Assembly: GCA_036850595.1 (NCBI GenBank)
Contig: CM072148.1
Coordinates: forward strand, 3,504,100-3,568,099
DNA length: 64,000 nt
From: Rhyacichthys aspro
Lineage: Eukaryota; Chordata; Actinopteri; Gobiiformes; Rhyacichthyidae
Direction: 5' to 3'
In this document: positions 35,496 to 50,200 of the stretch, piece after piece
How the letters are laid out: each line of letters begins with the position of its first letter
Position numbering within the stretch: the stretch's first letter is position 1
Made by a program: the position numbers and the translations under genes
Notes under the pieces: model-generated
What the model saw: the letters and a program-made list of their open reading frames with translations, nothing else
Told to the model about the DNA's origin: nothing
Databases searched by the model: none

Positions 35496-37856
35496 AATCT
35501 ATTAGAACATCTTGATAATGGTGTGAAGGGGCGTGTCGTGCTGCATTATTTTGCAAAACTAGCATCTGTTTTTGATTTATTTCTTTATTTTATTCCAAAA
35601 CTATAACTAATCCTGCGTAATTGAACAGAATATAAGGAGAGTGCAGTGAAAAATAAAAACAGAGATGCTGAATTCCCAGGCAAATCTCCTGGAAATGGGG
35701 TATTTTGAATATTCCCTGTTGCCATGACTAATATTCTCAGCACTGTTTAGCCATGTTAAAATTAAAGTAATAATAATAAACTGACAAGATCACTAATAGC
35801 GCTGAACCCACTATAAATAAACAAACAACAAAGTAGTTTTCCATCATTCTTTTAAAGATTTTAGATTATTTTATGAGTGTTTAGATGCTTGGATAATGGC
35901 AGTTCACACAAGGCAGGAATCCAAAATAACCAATTAATATATTACAAATCCTGAGTAAAAACAAAGAAGCTGACACAGTGTATTTTGAAGAGAGACGGGG
36001 CTAAACAAGAGTCACAAGTGCATAACAGAGGCTCGGAGTAATGTAGTTGGAATGAAGATCTCCAACAGATAAAGCTGCTGTGTTGTGTTTTGAATCTCTC
36101 TCGTTCAAGCTCGTTCTGAGACCACAGAATGGACAGTTCACATTAGAAACTGACATTTTTCAGGATTCTTCTGGGATTCAGTCCATATTCATCCCGCGAT
36201 TGGAACCAGGCACCGAAATAGTCAATGGGAACGTCAGCTATTCAAAACAAATATAAAGGAAGGCTTTTTTGGTTTTCTCTTGTCATTTTTTTGCTCCTGT
36301 CAGCTTTAGTTGAAGGAAAGTACAAGTTGATGTTGATACATGGAATAATAAAGTCTCCAGAAGAAGAATTTGAGATTTTTAAGGTTGGTTTGTGGTGATG
36401 GGAAATAAAAACGTTGTCATTAAAGATCAGAGTTTGCTTTATACATTGGAAGAACTTAAGAAAAGATTTAGAAAAGATGGACGTATAAAGGGTTAGTCAA
36501 CTTTAATCTTACTGAGTTGGCATTGTTTGTACAAGGGAACAACTGCTAGCTCTCGAAAGCCTGGTCGAGAAAACCTGAAATTCCCAAGGATTTAAAGAAG
36601 CATAGAAGGAACTAGAAGAGTAAGAGTCTAGCATTTCAAAAACAAGCTACTGAAAATATTCCATCAGTCTATGAAGTGAGTGCAGTTGTGTGCTTTGGAG
36701 GTGGCATCAAAGCTGAAGCGAGGAAGGAAAAATGTGTTGTCGGACTGGAACTGGACAGTCGAGAAGCTGAGAATGAGAAGAGGATGGTGGACAATATCAG
36801 AACTACACACAACAATCCCAACAAACAACTCTTTTTTGGGCAAATGGCTCCGAAACCAAACAAACACCAAATCCTGAATCCTGCTCCAAGTGAACTTCCG
36901 TCAATCGAAATAATTAAGTTTGTATGTTTGTCGAATGGTTGCATATATTTTGTTTTTGAGAGTTAAAAGTAGATGTTTGAAAGAGATTTTGTCCTCCTGA
37001 GAGTTACTGTTAATCAAACTCGCACTAAGAAGGCAAGTTACATCAGGTAATCACACAAAATATATCAAAATATACTCCTGAAACTGTTTGTTCGATATTC
37101 TAAAAAGTGCTCCCTGTCCCGAGTTACTCTCACGCTCCGGAGCCTCGACGTCCTCCTAAAGCACAATTCCCCGTTGCTTTTGGATCGAGCCCAAAGAACA
37201 CTAGGATGAAGTCGAGCGAAGTGCGAATCTGTCCCAACGTGTGACAAAATACACTCATTTAGACAATAATCACAGCGAGCATGTTTGTGGGTCATTAGGG
37301 GAGAGCGCACTGTGAGACGGGCAAAGCTCACACACTAAGCTCCCGCTCGTTAAGGGCGCCAAGGACTCCACTAATGACTTTCTGAACGTGACGGGCCGCC
37401 GAGATAATCTCCCTCCTGAGAATGGGGGCACACCTCGCACTATTTTAAGTAGAAAGAGCCTTTTTTAAAATGATTGAACGTTCGCTTCTGTAAATGCACG
37501 AGGAAAGTGTGTTTGGAGCAGAGCGAAAGGAATAAATGGATGGTTAATGATTCAAAACAGAAAAAAAAAACTGCTTTAAATTGCACTTTTGTGACTTATT
37601 AGCTATGCTGTAGTCTATATTTAAAGAACAGACAATTACAAACCACAAATCTGAATGCATTTTGTAATAATGTCTAATTATATCTGTAGTTTTTTTCTTC
37701 TTTTTTTTGTACCATCAAAAAAGTTCTGTTTATTAGTTTATAAAATTCAAAGTGAAAAAACAGAAGATAATTCTAAATTAAGTCAATATTTGGTCTGAGT
37801 TTGTCTCAAAACAGCAACAGTTGGAGCAGTTCCTCTGTTTCTTAGTTTGAGAAAGA

Positions 37857-38654
37857 ACTGGACTAAACCAGACCATGTAATCCCAGACTAAACTGGACTA
37901 AACCAGACCATGTAATCCCAGACCAAACTGGACTAAACCAGACCATGTAATCCCAGACCAGACTGGACTAAACCAGACCATGTAATCCCAGACAAAACCA
38001 GACCAAACTGGACTAAACCAGACCATGTAATCCCAGACAAAACCAGACCAAACTGGACTAAACCAGACCATGTAATCCCAGACCAGACTGGACTAAACCA
38101 GACCATGTAATCCAGACAAAACCAGACTAAACTAGACTAATCCAGACTATGTAATCCCAGACAAAACCAGACCAAACTGGACTAAACCAGACCATGTAAT
38201 CCCAGACAGAACCAGACTAAACTAGACTAAACCAGACCATGTAATCCAGACAAAACCAGACTAAACTAGACTAATCCAGACTATGTAATCCCAGACAAAA
38301 CCAGACCAAACTGGACTAAACCAGACCATGTAATCCCAGACAAAACCAGACTAAACTAGACTAAACCAGACCATGTAATCCCAGACAAAACCAGACCAGA
38401 CTGGACTAAACCAGACCATGTAATCCCAGACAAAACCAGACTAAACTAGACTAAACCAGACCATGTAATCCCAGACAAAACCAGACTAAACTAGACTAAA
38501 CCAGACCATGTAATCCCAGACAAAACCAGACAAAACTGGACTAAACCAGACCATGTAATCCCAGACAAAACCAGACTAAACTAGACTAAACCAGACCATG
38601 TAATCCCAGACAAAACCAGACTAAACTAGACTAAACCAGACCATGTAATCCCAG
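37857..38654. repeat. ~45-bp minisatellite (copy B)
   Basis: Same unit family as 6025-6856 but with a different order of unit types, including ACTAGACTAATCCAGACTAT variants absent from copy A. The right flank is joined directly to GCTCTTTACG, so about 290 bp found in copy A (6857-7150) is missing here. Confidence 0.95.
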
Positions 38655-40207
38655 CTCTTTACGCCGTTCTGTAATCTGAATAAAGATGGTCAGCGATTGG
38701 AAGAACCATCTGACAGTAAGCAGTAGTTGTCCCTTTTCTGATTTTTTTCATTCACTGTGATGAACGCTGATGTAGATATCAATGTTCATCAGCAAAATAA
38801 ATAAATAAATTAACTCATTACAATCCCCTGATTACACTTGAATCCTCGCTGCTAAATTTGACTAAATCCACATTGTTTTCACGCTTTATCCAAATAAAGA
38901 CGGAGCTAAGTGTGTTAAAAAAGTCTAATTCGATCAACAAGGAGAACGTTTGCGGGGCTTTAATGAACAACACACTGCGATAAGAGAATCTCACACACTA
39001 ACGTCCCGCTAATTAAAGAAAACACCACGGGCTGATGCTACATTCACACTTCTGTTGCAGATCGAACAGCAATTTGATTCTGTCGGAGGTTTGTGGGCAC
39101 TTTTTGCTGCTTATACCCGCAATACTGTGATTTCTATCAGCGAACAGAGTTGAACAGAAGCTTGATTAGAATATCAGTCATTAGAGGAGAGCCAGAAACA
39201 GTATTGAGCCGTGTCTGGACAAAAGCGAGACGGACTTATTTAAAATAGATGTTTACATGGCGCTGTATCAAAAGGCAAAGTTCATGTAGGATCCCAGAAC
39301 TCATAAAAATATCATTTAACCTTTTGGATCTTGGGTCGAAAACCTTAGAGGGAAGAGGTCAGTGCTATAATTACATTTACTCTTGAGTATTGCTATTTCA
39401 ATCATCTTGTCAATCATCTCGTCTTTATTGAAGCTCGGCCAATACTTCTGTTAAATAAATCTGTTAAAATGTCAATACGGCTTAAAGTAAATGCATTATT
39501 GTCTGGATGCGTTCATTGTCTTTAGGGATAAACCAGTGTTATCCTCGGAGTCAATAGCTTTAAACCTAATATGTTTGGACACATTTGACTCATGCTGTTC
39601 AAAATCCCATTGGGTTTATTTAGAGATTGTAAATTTAACCTTGAGCAACTAAAAAATGGTAATACGGCAACCGGTCAAAACTTGTGCCACTTTTTTGGGG
39701 CAATTAAAGAGTCTTCTGTGGTGAAAAAGTATTGATTTTGGCTTTTGAAGTGGACTGCCAATTAACTTTCTCAGTCAAAAAAAGCAATTACAGCAGAACT
39801 ATTGACACCAAAGTCCTGTGTTTACTTTGGTGAACTGTCCCTGAAGGTTTAAAGAAGTCAATCTATTCTGCTTTTGAATTATGGAATAGTTTGTTCAAAT
39901 ATTTTCATCACAACTTATTTTTTCCAGGTTGTTTGTTTCTGGCACAAAAAGCCATGTTTCCACTGAAGGGTACGGAGTGGGTCGGGTTGGAAAAGTAACC
40001 CCAAAAAGAGGAGCAGCAGGTTTAACGTATTGTAAGAAACAAAATGTATTTTAAAAAGTAGGCCCCAGATTAAGAAACAAGTGGTGAGAGTCTGGTATAA
40101 CTGTGTAGTGCTTAAATAAACTGTAGAAAACAGTATTTCCAAGCATTAGTTAAATTCAAAGAACCACACACTTTTAGTAACTCACTATAACTCACTATAA
40201 AGATAAT

Positions 40208-40350
40208 TTTTTAGGCTTTTTGGCCTTTACTGATAGTGGACAGTGGCTAAACAGGAAACAGGGTGAAAGAATGACCCGACTGAGACTTGAACCGGGGTCT
40301 CCCGTGTGCTGGGCATATGCTCTTCGTGAGCTGCCAGGGCCGCCCTCCTG
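40208..40350 (-). mobile_element. tRNA-derived SINE (copy B)
   Basis: Same element as 8698-8840 at offset 31510, with the box B-like GGTTCAAGTC at 40284-40293. It differs by a couple of bases, one next to the box A region. Shared position shows the insertion predates the duplication or haplotype split. Confidence 0.75.
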
Positions 40351-40814
40351 CTCCAGTTTAATTAAAGAAAGTATAACATTTTGCCTTTTTTCTTTGTGGA
40401 ATATAACTGTCATATTTCTGTTTTCAGCCGAGTGAGGATTCTCTGTTATTCTACCTTCTAATAGTAACTATAACACAATATTTAAACCACAGCGTAGCCT
40501 TATTTCATTAAATCTTGTGTATTTTAGGTAAATACAGTTTGGTGCAGCACTGAATGTAATGTTCATAAAACTGGGAATAAAATGCACACAGATGTTTAGA
40601 GCTGTGCCTCCAGACCTCCAGCACCAGTTTCACCAAGACTTACCCTCCTCGTTATGTTAAATATTGCCAGTGCAGCCAAGTTCGTGCCAAACTGTGCTGA
40701 GACAACAGTCTGAACAGGGCAGTGTTCCCGGGGCTTCATCAAGTGGCATTCATGTGCCATAATAATCATCTGTAAATGCCATTTGACTGATTCCTCTCGA
40801 TGAAAAAGTGTGAT

Positions 40815-40909
40815 TAGTGTTTCTGATAGAGTGTTAGGTAGTGTTTCTGATAGAGTGTTAGGTAGTGTTTCTGATAGAGTGTTAGGTAGTGTTTCTGATA
40901 GAGATAGAG
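40815..40909. repeat. 24-bp tandem array (copy B)
   Basis: As 9305-9393, with a further 6-bp ATAGAG duplication at the right end. Confidence 0.92.
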
Positions 40910-41082
40910 CTGAGTGAGAGGAGGCGGGGTTTAGGATGCAGCCGTCATAAACTCTATGTAACATTTCCACAGAACAGCTGCTGAACGACTGTGCATTTAT
41001 GTAAACGTTGAACAGTTTCTGACATTTTGGTCTCATTTTGCATAAATATTGTTTTAGCATTATATGATTACTGATTATGGTC

Positions 41083-41835
41083 TGCTCCACTCAGAGTTGT
41101 TTGTTGGAGTTTCTGCTGCTGTGAGTTAAAGAGTGGACTAGAGGCTGAGACAGTAGTCTACTCCACTCAGAGTTACACAGAGGAGTAGATCTGGAGTTAT
41201 ATAGGAGCCTCCACTCAGAGTTATGTAGTGGATACTTAGTAAGAGTCTACTCCACTCAGAGTTATTTAGAGGATACTTAGTAAGAGTCTACTCCACTCAG
41301 AGTTATTTAGAGGATACTTAGTAAGAGTCTACTCCACTCAGAGTTGTTTGTTGGAGTTTCTGCTGCTGTGAGTTAAAGAGTATGGACTAGAGGCTGAGAC
41401 AGTAGTCTACTCCACTCAGAGTTACACAGAGGAGTAGATCTGGAGTTATATAGGAGCCTCCACTCAGAGTTATGTAGTGGATACTTAGTAAGAGTCTACT
41501 CCACTCAGAGTTACACAGAGGAGTGTCGATTAAGGCTCTGCTCCACTTCCAGATATGGAATCATCTGATGAGAGGGCAGTCTGCTCCACTCAGAGTTGCA
41601 TACTGGAGTTAGACATCTACTCCACTCAGAGTTAAATATTGGAAATAAGAGCTTACTCCATTTACACTTGCATCATGCAGTTATGGAGTAAGACTCTAGT
41701 CCACTCTGAGGAACATACTGGAGTATTTGAAGAGTCTAATCCCCTCAGAGTTTTATATCCATCCAGAGAGGTGAGTTGACTCCACTCTGAGTTAAACACC
41801 AGAGTATCAGATCTTCTCCTTTCAGAGTTACATAT
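41083..41835. repeat. 41-bp minisatellite with degenerate tail (copy B)
   Basis: Same array as 9563-10735, about 420 bp shorter: only a few regular 41-bp units remain. It also has an internal duplication not in copy A, where the GTTTGTTGGAGTTTCTGCTG segment occurs at about 41099 and again at about 41345. The degenerate tail (41530-41835) is conserved. Confidence 0.94.
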
Positions 41836-43309
41836 AGAGTCTGTGTTAAGCGTGTGCTCCACTTGAGTGTATACACTGTTTAAAGACACAGAGCCTGGAG
41901 CTGGGTGCACTGTGTCTATAAAGACGGTTACAATATTTCCACCAAAATAACAGCTTTGTAATGTTTAGGCCAAGTCCTTTTTGTCCCTTCAAGTCCCTAA
42001 ATGAAAGTATAAATGAAGTATATATCAAATGGAAAGTACTTTATGCCAGTTTATTTCAAAACACTGCATTAAATGTGAAGAGAACAATTTAAACCTTAGC
42101 TAAAATGTACAAATACAGATATCTTTTAACACATTGCATTGGTTCTTTTAGACATTTTTGAACATGACCTTGTGATATTTAAACCAGTGTTGCTGCCTGA
42201 ACTTACATTAATTCTGAGTGTATTTCATGATATTCAATGCACCTACAGTGAGACAGTGTTGGGTAAAAGCTGCACCAGTGGAGGACTCACTGGGCTCCAT
42301 TTTCTCCTTGTTTTCATCAGTGCAGCTTTAACAGTCATGCAACGTGACGCATTCACAGCTGGAAGCCGCCGAGTCCGAGCCCGGTCTTCCCCTGCTGGAG
42401 AAGCGACGCTGGACGAGAGCTCCACTGAAGGGCACCTTGAACGAGGAGCTGGCTTTTCTCCGTTTCTTTTCCCTTGTTTCAACTGGGATTCAAACTGGCA
42501 TCCTTCTCGTCAGCAGCCAGTGTTTGTAACCTCTGAGCCGCGTGGAATCACAAAGTGCGTTCTACAGTACAGCTACAGTATGCATGTGTTATGCAGAGTT
42601 CCCCTCGGATGAGCATTAGGTTTTACTTGATCTCACTGCCCTAAGCTTCCAGCGTGCGTCATCCCCAGCTCCCATCAAGCAGAAACAAGTTTGCACTGTA
42701 TAATATTGTAAATGATTAAAAATAGCACGGGGGAAGCATGTCGAGCGGAGGGAGGGGATGTGAGCGGGGGGAAGGTGTCCTCGATGGCTTCAAACGTGTT
42801 CTCTTTCATACACTGGGATTCAGAGACACAGCACTGATGATTGAGATGAACTATTTCTGTATTCAACTGTAATAACGCTTTACAACAAACACATAATACC
42901 GTTTCATAATGCATTTTCATGTTTCAAAGAATGACAAAAAAACAGCAAATTAAGCTCTATTTGACTCAGAACAAGCAGTGTTTTTAAGCTCTTTTTTGCC
43001 TGGATTTACTTCTACATTTTAAAATAAATAACACACTGGTCCTGGCAATGGGCTAACTGTGGACACAATGAAACAGCCGGGAGCTTTTAGAGTTCTGAGC
43101 TGGACAAGATGGACTGTGGAGGAGGTTGGCAGTGCTCAGTGGTAAATATGAACAGCAAATGTGGCTGTTATTACTATCCAACGATGAACGTGTGAGAGCA
43201 TTTAAATGTAAGTTTGTCTATTAAGACCCTTTGAAATGTTTTATGTGGCCCTTTAATACATTTAGTAGGTCTAGGTTTTAGTCGGATTTTAGGTTTTAGA
43301 TTGGATGAA

Positions 43310-44270
43310 AAATCCATCTAAAACACATTCAAATCCATCTAAAACTTGTTCAAATGCATCTAAAACTTGTTCAAATGCATCTAAAACTTGTTCAAATGTG
43401 TCTAAAACACGTTCAAATGCATCTAAAACACATTAAAATGCGTCTAAAACTTGTACAAATCCATCTAAAACACATTCAAATGCATCTAAAACTTGTACAA
43501 ATCCATCTTAAACACATTCAAATCCATCTGAAACACATTCAAATCAATCTAAAACACATACAAATCCATCTAAAACTTGTTCAAATGCATCTAAAACTTG
43601 TTCAAATGCATCTAAAACTTGTTCAAATGTGTCTAAAACACATTCAAATGCATCTAAAACACATTAAAATCCATCTAAAACACTTTCAAATGCATCTAAA
43701 ACACATTCAAATCCATCTAAAACACATTCAAATGCATCTAAAACACATTCAAATCCATCTAAAACATATTCAAATCCATCTAAAACACATTCAAATGCAT
43801 CTAAAACACATTCAAATCCATCTAAAACACATTCAAATCCATCTAAAACACATTCAAATGCATCTAAAACACATTCAAATGCATCTAAAACACATTCAAA
43901 TCCATCTAAAATACATTCAAATAGATCTAAAACACATTCAAATCCATCTAAAACACATTCAAATCCATCTAAAACACGTTCAAATCCATCTAAAACACAT
44001 TCAAATGCATCTAAAACACATTCAAATCCATCTAAAACACATTCAAATGCATCTAAAACACATTCAAATCCATCTAAAACACTTTCAAATCCATATAAAA
44101 CTTGTTCAAATGCATCTAAAACACATTCAAATCCATCTAAAACACATTCAAATGCATCTAAAACACATTCAAATCCATCTAAAACACATTCAAATCCATC
44201 TAAAACACATTCAAATCCATCTAAAACTTGTTCAAATCCATCTAAAACTTGTTCAAATCCAATTAAAACC
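43310..44270. repeat. 21-bp minisatellite (copy B)
   Basis: Same array, about 46 units: about 420 bp, or almost exactly 20 units, longer than copy A. The block of TTGTTC units near the left end is present twice (about 43340-43400 and 43575-43640), suggesting a larger segment of the array duplicated as a block. The 329-codon frame is a repeat translation. Confidence 0.96.
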
Positions 44271-47200
44271 AGTTTCCATGACAGGAGGAAATTTATACAA
44301 ATGTCACCATCTTCAGAAAAGCTTCTTATTAACTTTTCTTTGACACCACTGGGTTAGACAGACAGATATTTTTAATTGAACAGCTATATGGATGTTTCCT
44401 ATCAGCAGGTTACTTCATTTGTACTTGACCTGTTGCTGAAAGAAAACAGAAACACCATAGAAGCCTTTAAAAAATGATAGTTTATCCTCATTAACACTTC
44501 TTCCATCAAAGACACAACCTCAATATACTCTTTGTGAATCAAAAATGCTGTTTTTGTTGGACGTACTGCATTTGAGCCACTGTTACTCACCGTTACTGCT
44601 TTTGCAAAGTGAAAAAACTGACATCAAATTCCCCAAAATAAAGGAGTCAGTTTAAGAGACAGTGTTGTGTGTGATTAAGACCGACAGAGACAGAATGGGA
44701 GCAGGAGAATATGCACAAGAGGGTCGCGTTTGAGGGAAAAAAACACACGCCAAAAGCCAACCCCCTTTAGATTTCCACTGGTTTAATACTTCATACGTTT
44801 ATCCCACGTTTATTATGTGCTTTTAACTTGTTTTTATGTTTTGTTTGATGTCCTCCTACAGTTTTATTGCATTGTGTTTGTACTGTACTGTTTTTTGTGT
44901 TTTATCTCTTCTATTTATTTGTTTTTTGTAGAGCACTTTGGCGACGACACAGTTTTAAAGGTGCTTTTTAAATAAAGTTTGTAGCATATATTAGTACAAA
45001 TGATAAATATTGCTAGAATATTGAAGAGATAGTGATAATTTAATGGCCAACAAGAGTTTTTTAGGCTCATAGTCCTATTTATATGTGTTTATCTACAACA
45101 TGCAACAATAAAACACTTACTTTTTCATGTTTTTATATAATTTGTACTGTATAAATATGCCCTAAATCTCAAAATCAGAGTAAAAACAGCTAAATTTTGC
45201 TGTTAAAAGACTTTCTAAATAACAAATGGAGATGTTTGTTCCGTTCAAGGGTGTTTTTATGAAGACGTTTGATGGTTAAATGTTAAATGAATGTGTCTCG
45301 AGTGCACTTATTAGTTAGTCAGTTGGTAAGTTGTAATATAATGGAACATTGTGAGTCTTTTTTTCCATTTGCAAAGCACTGCGTCAGACTTGGAAAGAAA
45401 TGTTGCCCCTGCTAACTTTGACAAAGGGCAAGTATGCTCCACAGCAACAAGACATAATGGTAAAAAAATCAGTTTATTTCACGGTTTCTGAACAAACTTC
45501 TATCATAATCTCTTCTTTGTTTAGCCATGTTCACGCTACTTTTTATGATAACGGTGAGATCGTCTCCTGTCAATATCCTTTCTCAGCCGTTTATGCTCCA
45601 AAACACAACAAAAAGATGAGCCTCTGTTACATTTTACGCTGCTTTCTGGCAAAAAACTAAAAAGGCAGACCAGTTTCTAGAGTGGCATCAACCAAGCTCT
45701 TTTCCTATTGAGGCAAAACATAATAAAGAGGAAAAATCTGACTCAAAACCACGGAGCATGTGGCTAATTTGCATAAATAAACACAAACGTGGCATAAGGA
45801 AACTCTCCCACTGTTTTATTTGGGTTTTTTTGTGAATATTCTACTTTGTACACACCTTTTTGTCATTAATTCACCAGAAGCTGTCCCATTTCTTGTTGCT
45901 TATGCCACAACTGCACCTTTTTATGATGAAACAAAACTAAAGACAGAAAAAATCCCAACAAAAAGCCTCACACACGAACTACTTCAACTGCAGAATGCCT
46001 TCTTGTGATGCATTTTTCACTCATTTTTGTGTAAACTACAGGTTTTGAATACACCGTTTCACTCCACATCTGCTGGAGATTAAAATCCAATGAAAAAGTG
46101 TTGATATTTTTCCGAATTTATGAAACTTGAGCTGAAATTCAAAATGGCACATAAGATATCAGACGAGTAATCAGAGACAGGATAAAGTCATATATACAGA
46201 ATGTGTGTGTGGAGCTAATCCTTCAAATATTACCTCGTGAAAGGCAGGAGTTAGTCAAATGAGCGCTTGCTGAGCCAATTTTTCCTTCACATTGGAGCCT
46301 GGAGAGAGACACAGCGGGACAATGCGGCACCTGCCAAGGCTACAATAGAGCGCTCGGGTGGAGAACGCCGCAGCAATTTCCCCATAATTGGCGCGAATGT
46401 TGCAAAAACAAAAACCAGGTCGTCCGTGGCAAATACAACAAACTCTGCACTGATTGGCTTCGACCAGTCCAAATTATGAGCATTTTTTTACAGTGACTCT
46501 GAGCTTGTGTTGTTTTTTTTCTTTTCACTGTCGCGGTGAGTTGCAGCAACAAGCAGGACAAGTTTGGAAACACTGATAACATCTGCACACACTCTTAACC
46601 CCGACTACACGTCCTTCCTAATGAGATCTCTGCGTCATCTATTGTGTGCTTACGAGAGTCAAAAAAGGCCTCCGACCGGAAATCAGCGCAGAGTAAATCA
46701 ACGCTCTGGCTGTAATTAATCAAACGGGATAAAGTCGTCCACATCTGGGAAGACGGTGGGTTATCAGGTGGAAATGAGCCTCGGGGTTCGCTCAGAGACG
46801 CTTCTTCTTTATGTCCCGACTGAGAACCGGAGCATGAACTAATCCATAGCGCTGACGTTGGCTCCTCAAGAGTAAAAGTCGATCCTTATCCAGTTTCTCT
46901 GTGACAGCTTAAGTCGACTGATGCATGTAAACAACATGAGCTGCGTGTCATAAGGTGAGTAAACAAGTATATCATTATTATGAAAGGACAAAAGGGAATT
47001 AAACACCAAAAATGACAACTTCTGCATGATCAAGATGGCCGACGTATGCCATGTGGTAAAGGACATTAAGATGTGGCTCTTATTTATTTAGTTGCTACAA
47101 GTCACTGAATGTTCAAGACTATTTTATCGATATGACTTTTGCTGCGTTCCTGTCGTCCTTGGAACATTTTTTTTCCAACTTCTCTTTTCATACTGACAGC

Positions 47201-50200
47201 ATCAACATTGCACGGTAACTTTTATTCATTTGTGTAGCTGAATGTGAAGCCTAAATACAGTTGAACATGCAGTATTCTCATAAGTAGACAAGGACGTAGA
47301 CGTTTTAGATTGTTGTTAGTGGAGTATTTAACCCCCGTCAGGTCTGTTAACTAAAGCAATCGTGAAGTTTATTGTTGCATAAAAAGAAAGTCACATTAAA
47401 TCAGATTTATTGATAATGTGACTGTCTAAAAATAGATTTAGTTTGTGAAAAGCAACGTCGGTAAATCGATTTTTGAAGGCAACAAAGTCGGGAAATTGAC
47501 CAGCTCAGAGACTTGGATTGTTATGGGACCTGTGCTTCCTCATTAAAGACTGCCTCATGAGATTAACATACACTTTGTTAAAGCTGGAAAACCTACATTA
47601 AAGTAAAAGGCTAGAGGGCACAATGTACAGAATTATATAAGGTTTGAGGGTTACGCAAAAAAATACACGATGGCTATAGCTTCTTTGATGCTAATGGTAA
47701 ACAACAAAAGCTAGAAATGGAATATTCACTGTTAAAGCAGCCCTGGATAGTGTTTAGCGCTAAAATATATATTATTTCTCTCATTTTGATGATTCTTAGA
47801 CTGAGATCAGTAGAATTATGTCTAATGACACATTACACGACGAATATTATAAAGAAAATAGGCCAAAAACTGGACCCTAGTAGAGTTGTATTTGTAAAAA
47901 AAATACACTAAAATGAGCCGACTGTTTCAGAATGATTGTTTTTTTCTTCCTAATTGCAACTTGAATATTCTTTACGGTCACAGCCCTCTAAAGTTACGCA
48001 CTTACATACGTTTTAAGCATTTCGTTTAGTGTTTTTGACTCGCACACGCATAAATAAATGCTGCTTTTGTTGCTGCGGCGGGCATGTATTGGTTTTAATT
48101 ATCCAGCTTGTAGAAGGGTCTACAAATTAATTGCTGCGTCTTGACCTCCTGGCAGTTGCGGGTCTCCAATTAGTGTGTGTTTTTCACCCCGCCGAGCTCT
48201 GTGTTTTCAGTTGTTAACGCTGCTGCCACACTGCGCCGCTCTGATGCTTATCACAGCTATCACCCCGGTTACTGACAAAGACACCCCTGCAAAGTCGGCA
48301 AGAGAAAACAAATCCCAGCAAACACTCCTCCGACGTAAAACCTCGTATAAATAAGCCTGGCGTTATTTTATTTCACCTGATGCTTTTCTTGAAATGGTTC
48401 GAAGCAGAAGGATAAACTGCTCTGTTGTATCAAATTTTAAACCAATATTTCAATCACGGTGAACTCGCTGAGGCACTTGTCCTAGACCGGGGCTTATTTT
48501 ATTAGAAGAAAAATTGGATAATGTCTTGGCGGCATAGTTTCTCTTAAGTCAACATAAGCTTTGAGGCATCCGAGTATCAATGACGACTCGGGGCCGTTAT
48601 ATATAAAAGGAAACTGTAGGAACATGTTTTTCTTGCGTTACGTAGTTTGCAACGATCAAGAGGTCACCATTTTCAGGGACATATATAACAAAAGTGTCAT
48701 GGTTTAGTCTGGAACATGAAAATGTGTGGGAATTATGTGATCGTGAGCAAAGACAGAACAAAGACGAATACTCGCGACAACTTGAACACGTTAGAAAACA
48801 CCATTTTAAGGTAAGCTGCAAGAATTGAGCAAATTGAGTCAAGTCTGTGCCAAATATGTGACATTACTGTAGTGTTTTGGTAGAATTAGAAGCCATTTTC
48901 ATTTCACAAAGCCTTCAACTGCTCCATTCAAGTGACATAAACAGTAACAAAACGGCTTTTACTTGTAAAAAGATCCAGATACTTTCTTCTAAACCTTTGG
49001 AGTGAGCTTGTTTTTCTATTTGTGTCGCAGAGAGTCCACGGGAGGGGCAAGAGCAAGGTCAAAGTTCAAATTAAAGTGTTGTTAAGGTGTTGTTCTCTTC
49101 TCTCTGAATCTTTCCTGTCTGTACTGACTCTTTCAAAATAAAAGCAAAATGCATCTTTAAAAAAAAAAGTGATAATGCAGCACTGTTCTTCCTTAAAAAA
49201 AATGATGATGTTAAGTTACAAAATCAGGAAGTGGCAATTCTTATGAAGTTTGTTGGGCTAATAGTTCCAATGCTATTAACAAGCTAATGCTAAAGGTGTA
49301 GATTATATAAGCAGGCTTTGTGTCCATGCATTTTTATTTTATGAGCTTCCTATTCAACTGAATCTGTTTAGCTAATAAATACATTCATGTTTAAGTGGAT
49401 ATTGTAGTTTTATACTGTTGATGATAATATTTTTATTTTATTTTTTTAAGTTTTGTATTATTTTATGTTAGATTCTGCTCATTCTGTGTCAGAACTGAGC
49501 CGAACAAACCAAGCTGAAGCATGAGTTTCTTGACGTGATGCGCCCTGAGTGTCAACAAACGCCAGATACGAGCCAGAAGACGTACATGCATCATTCATAT
49601 CTGTGCAGGAACATCCGGAGCGTTTACCAAACAAAGACCGTTCTCTGACGCCGGCTTTTCCTTTAACAAGTCGGCGCTGCTTTGCTTTGACGCGTTTTAG
49701 CTCCAGACTGAGCTCACCTGGAAGCGGGACAAACGCGCTTCCAGAGGTGGTAAGGCGAGTCAAGTGAAGATAAGCCCGGGACCACGCAGCGGAACAGCGC
49801 CATTAGTCGCAGTCGGTGAAACTGTAGCGGGGAGAGCCGCGGGGGGCACAGCGGGGTTCACTGGCATCACATGATACAGCCATCAGATCCCGATACTGCC
49901 ACTGAGGGTTCATTATACAGCCACAAAACAGGTCCTGCTGCTGGTTTTAATGGACTTTATTTACAAATGAAGTCAACCTGCTGTTTGTCAAATCAGTTGC
50001 ATTTTTATATCATTGCTGCTTTAATATTTAAATAATATTACATATATTTGTTTACATCTTATATATGGGTTCTAGTACGCAGCAATCCTCAATATCAAAC
50101 TCTGCTATTTATATAAGTCAAATATAACACTATAAAAAAATAAAAACTGAACAAAAATGAGCGACCTGTTGTTCCATTATTCTTGCATTTTGTGAATTGT

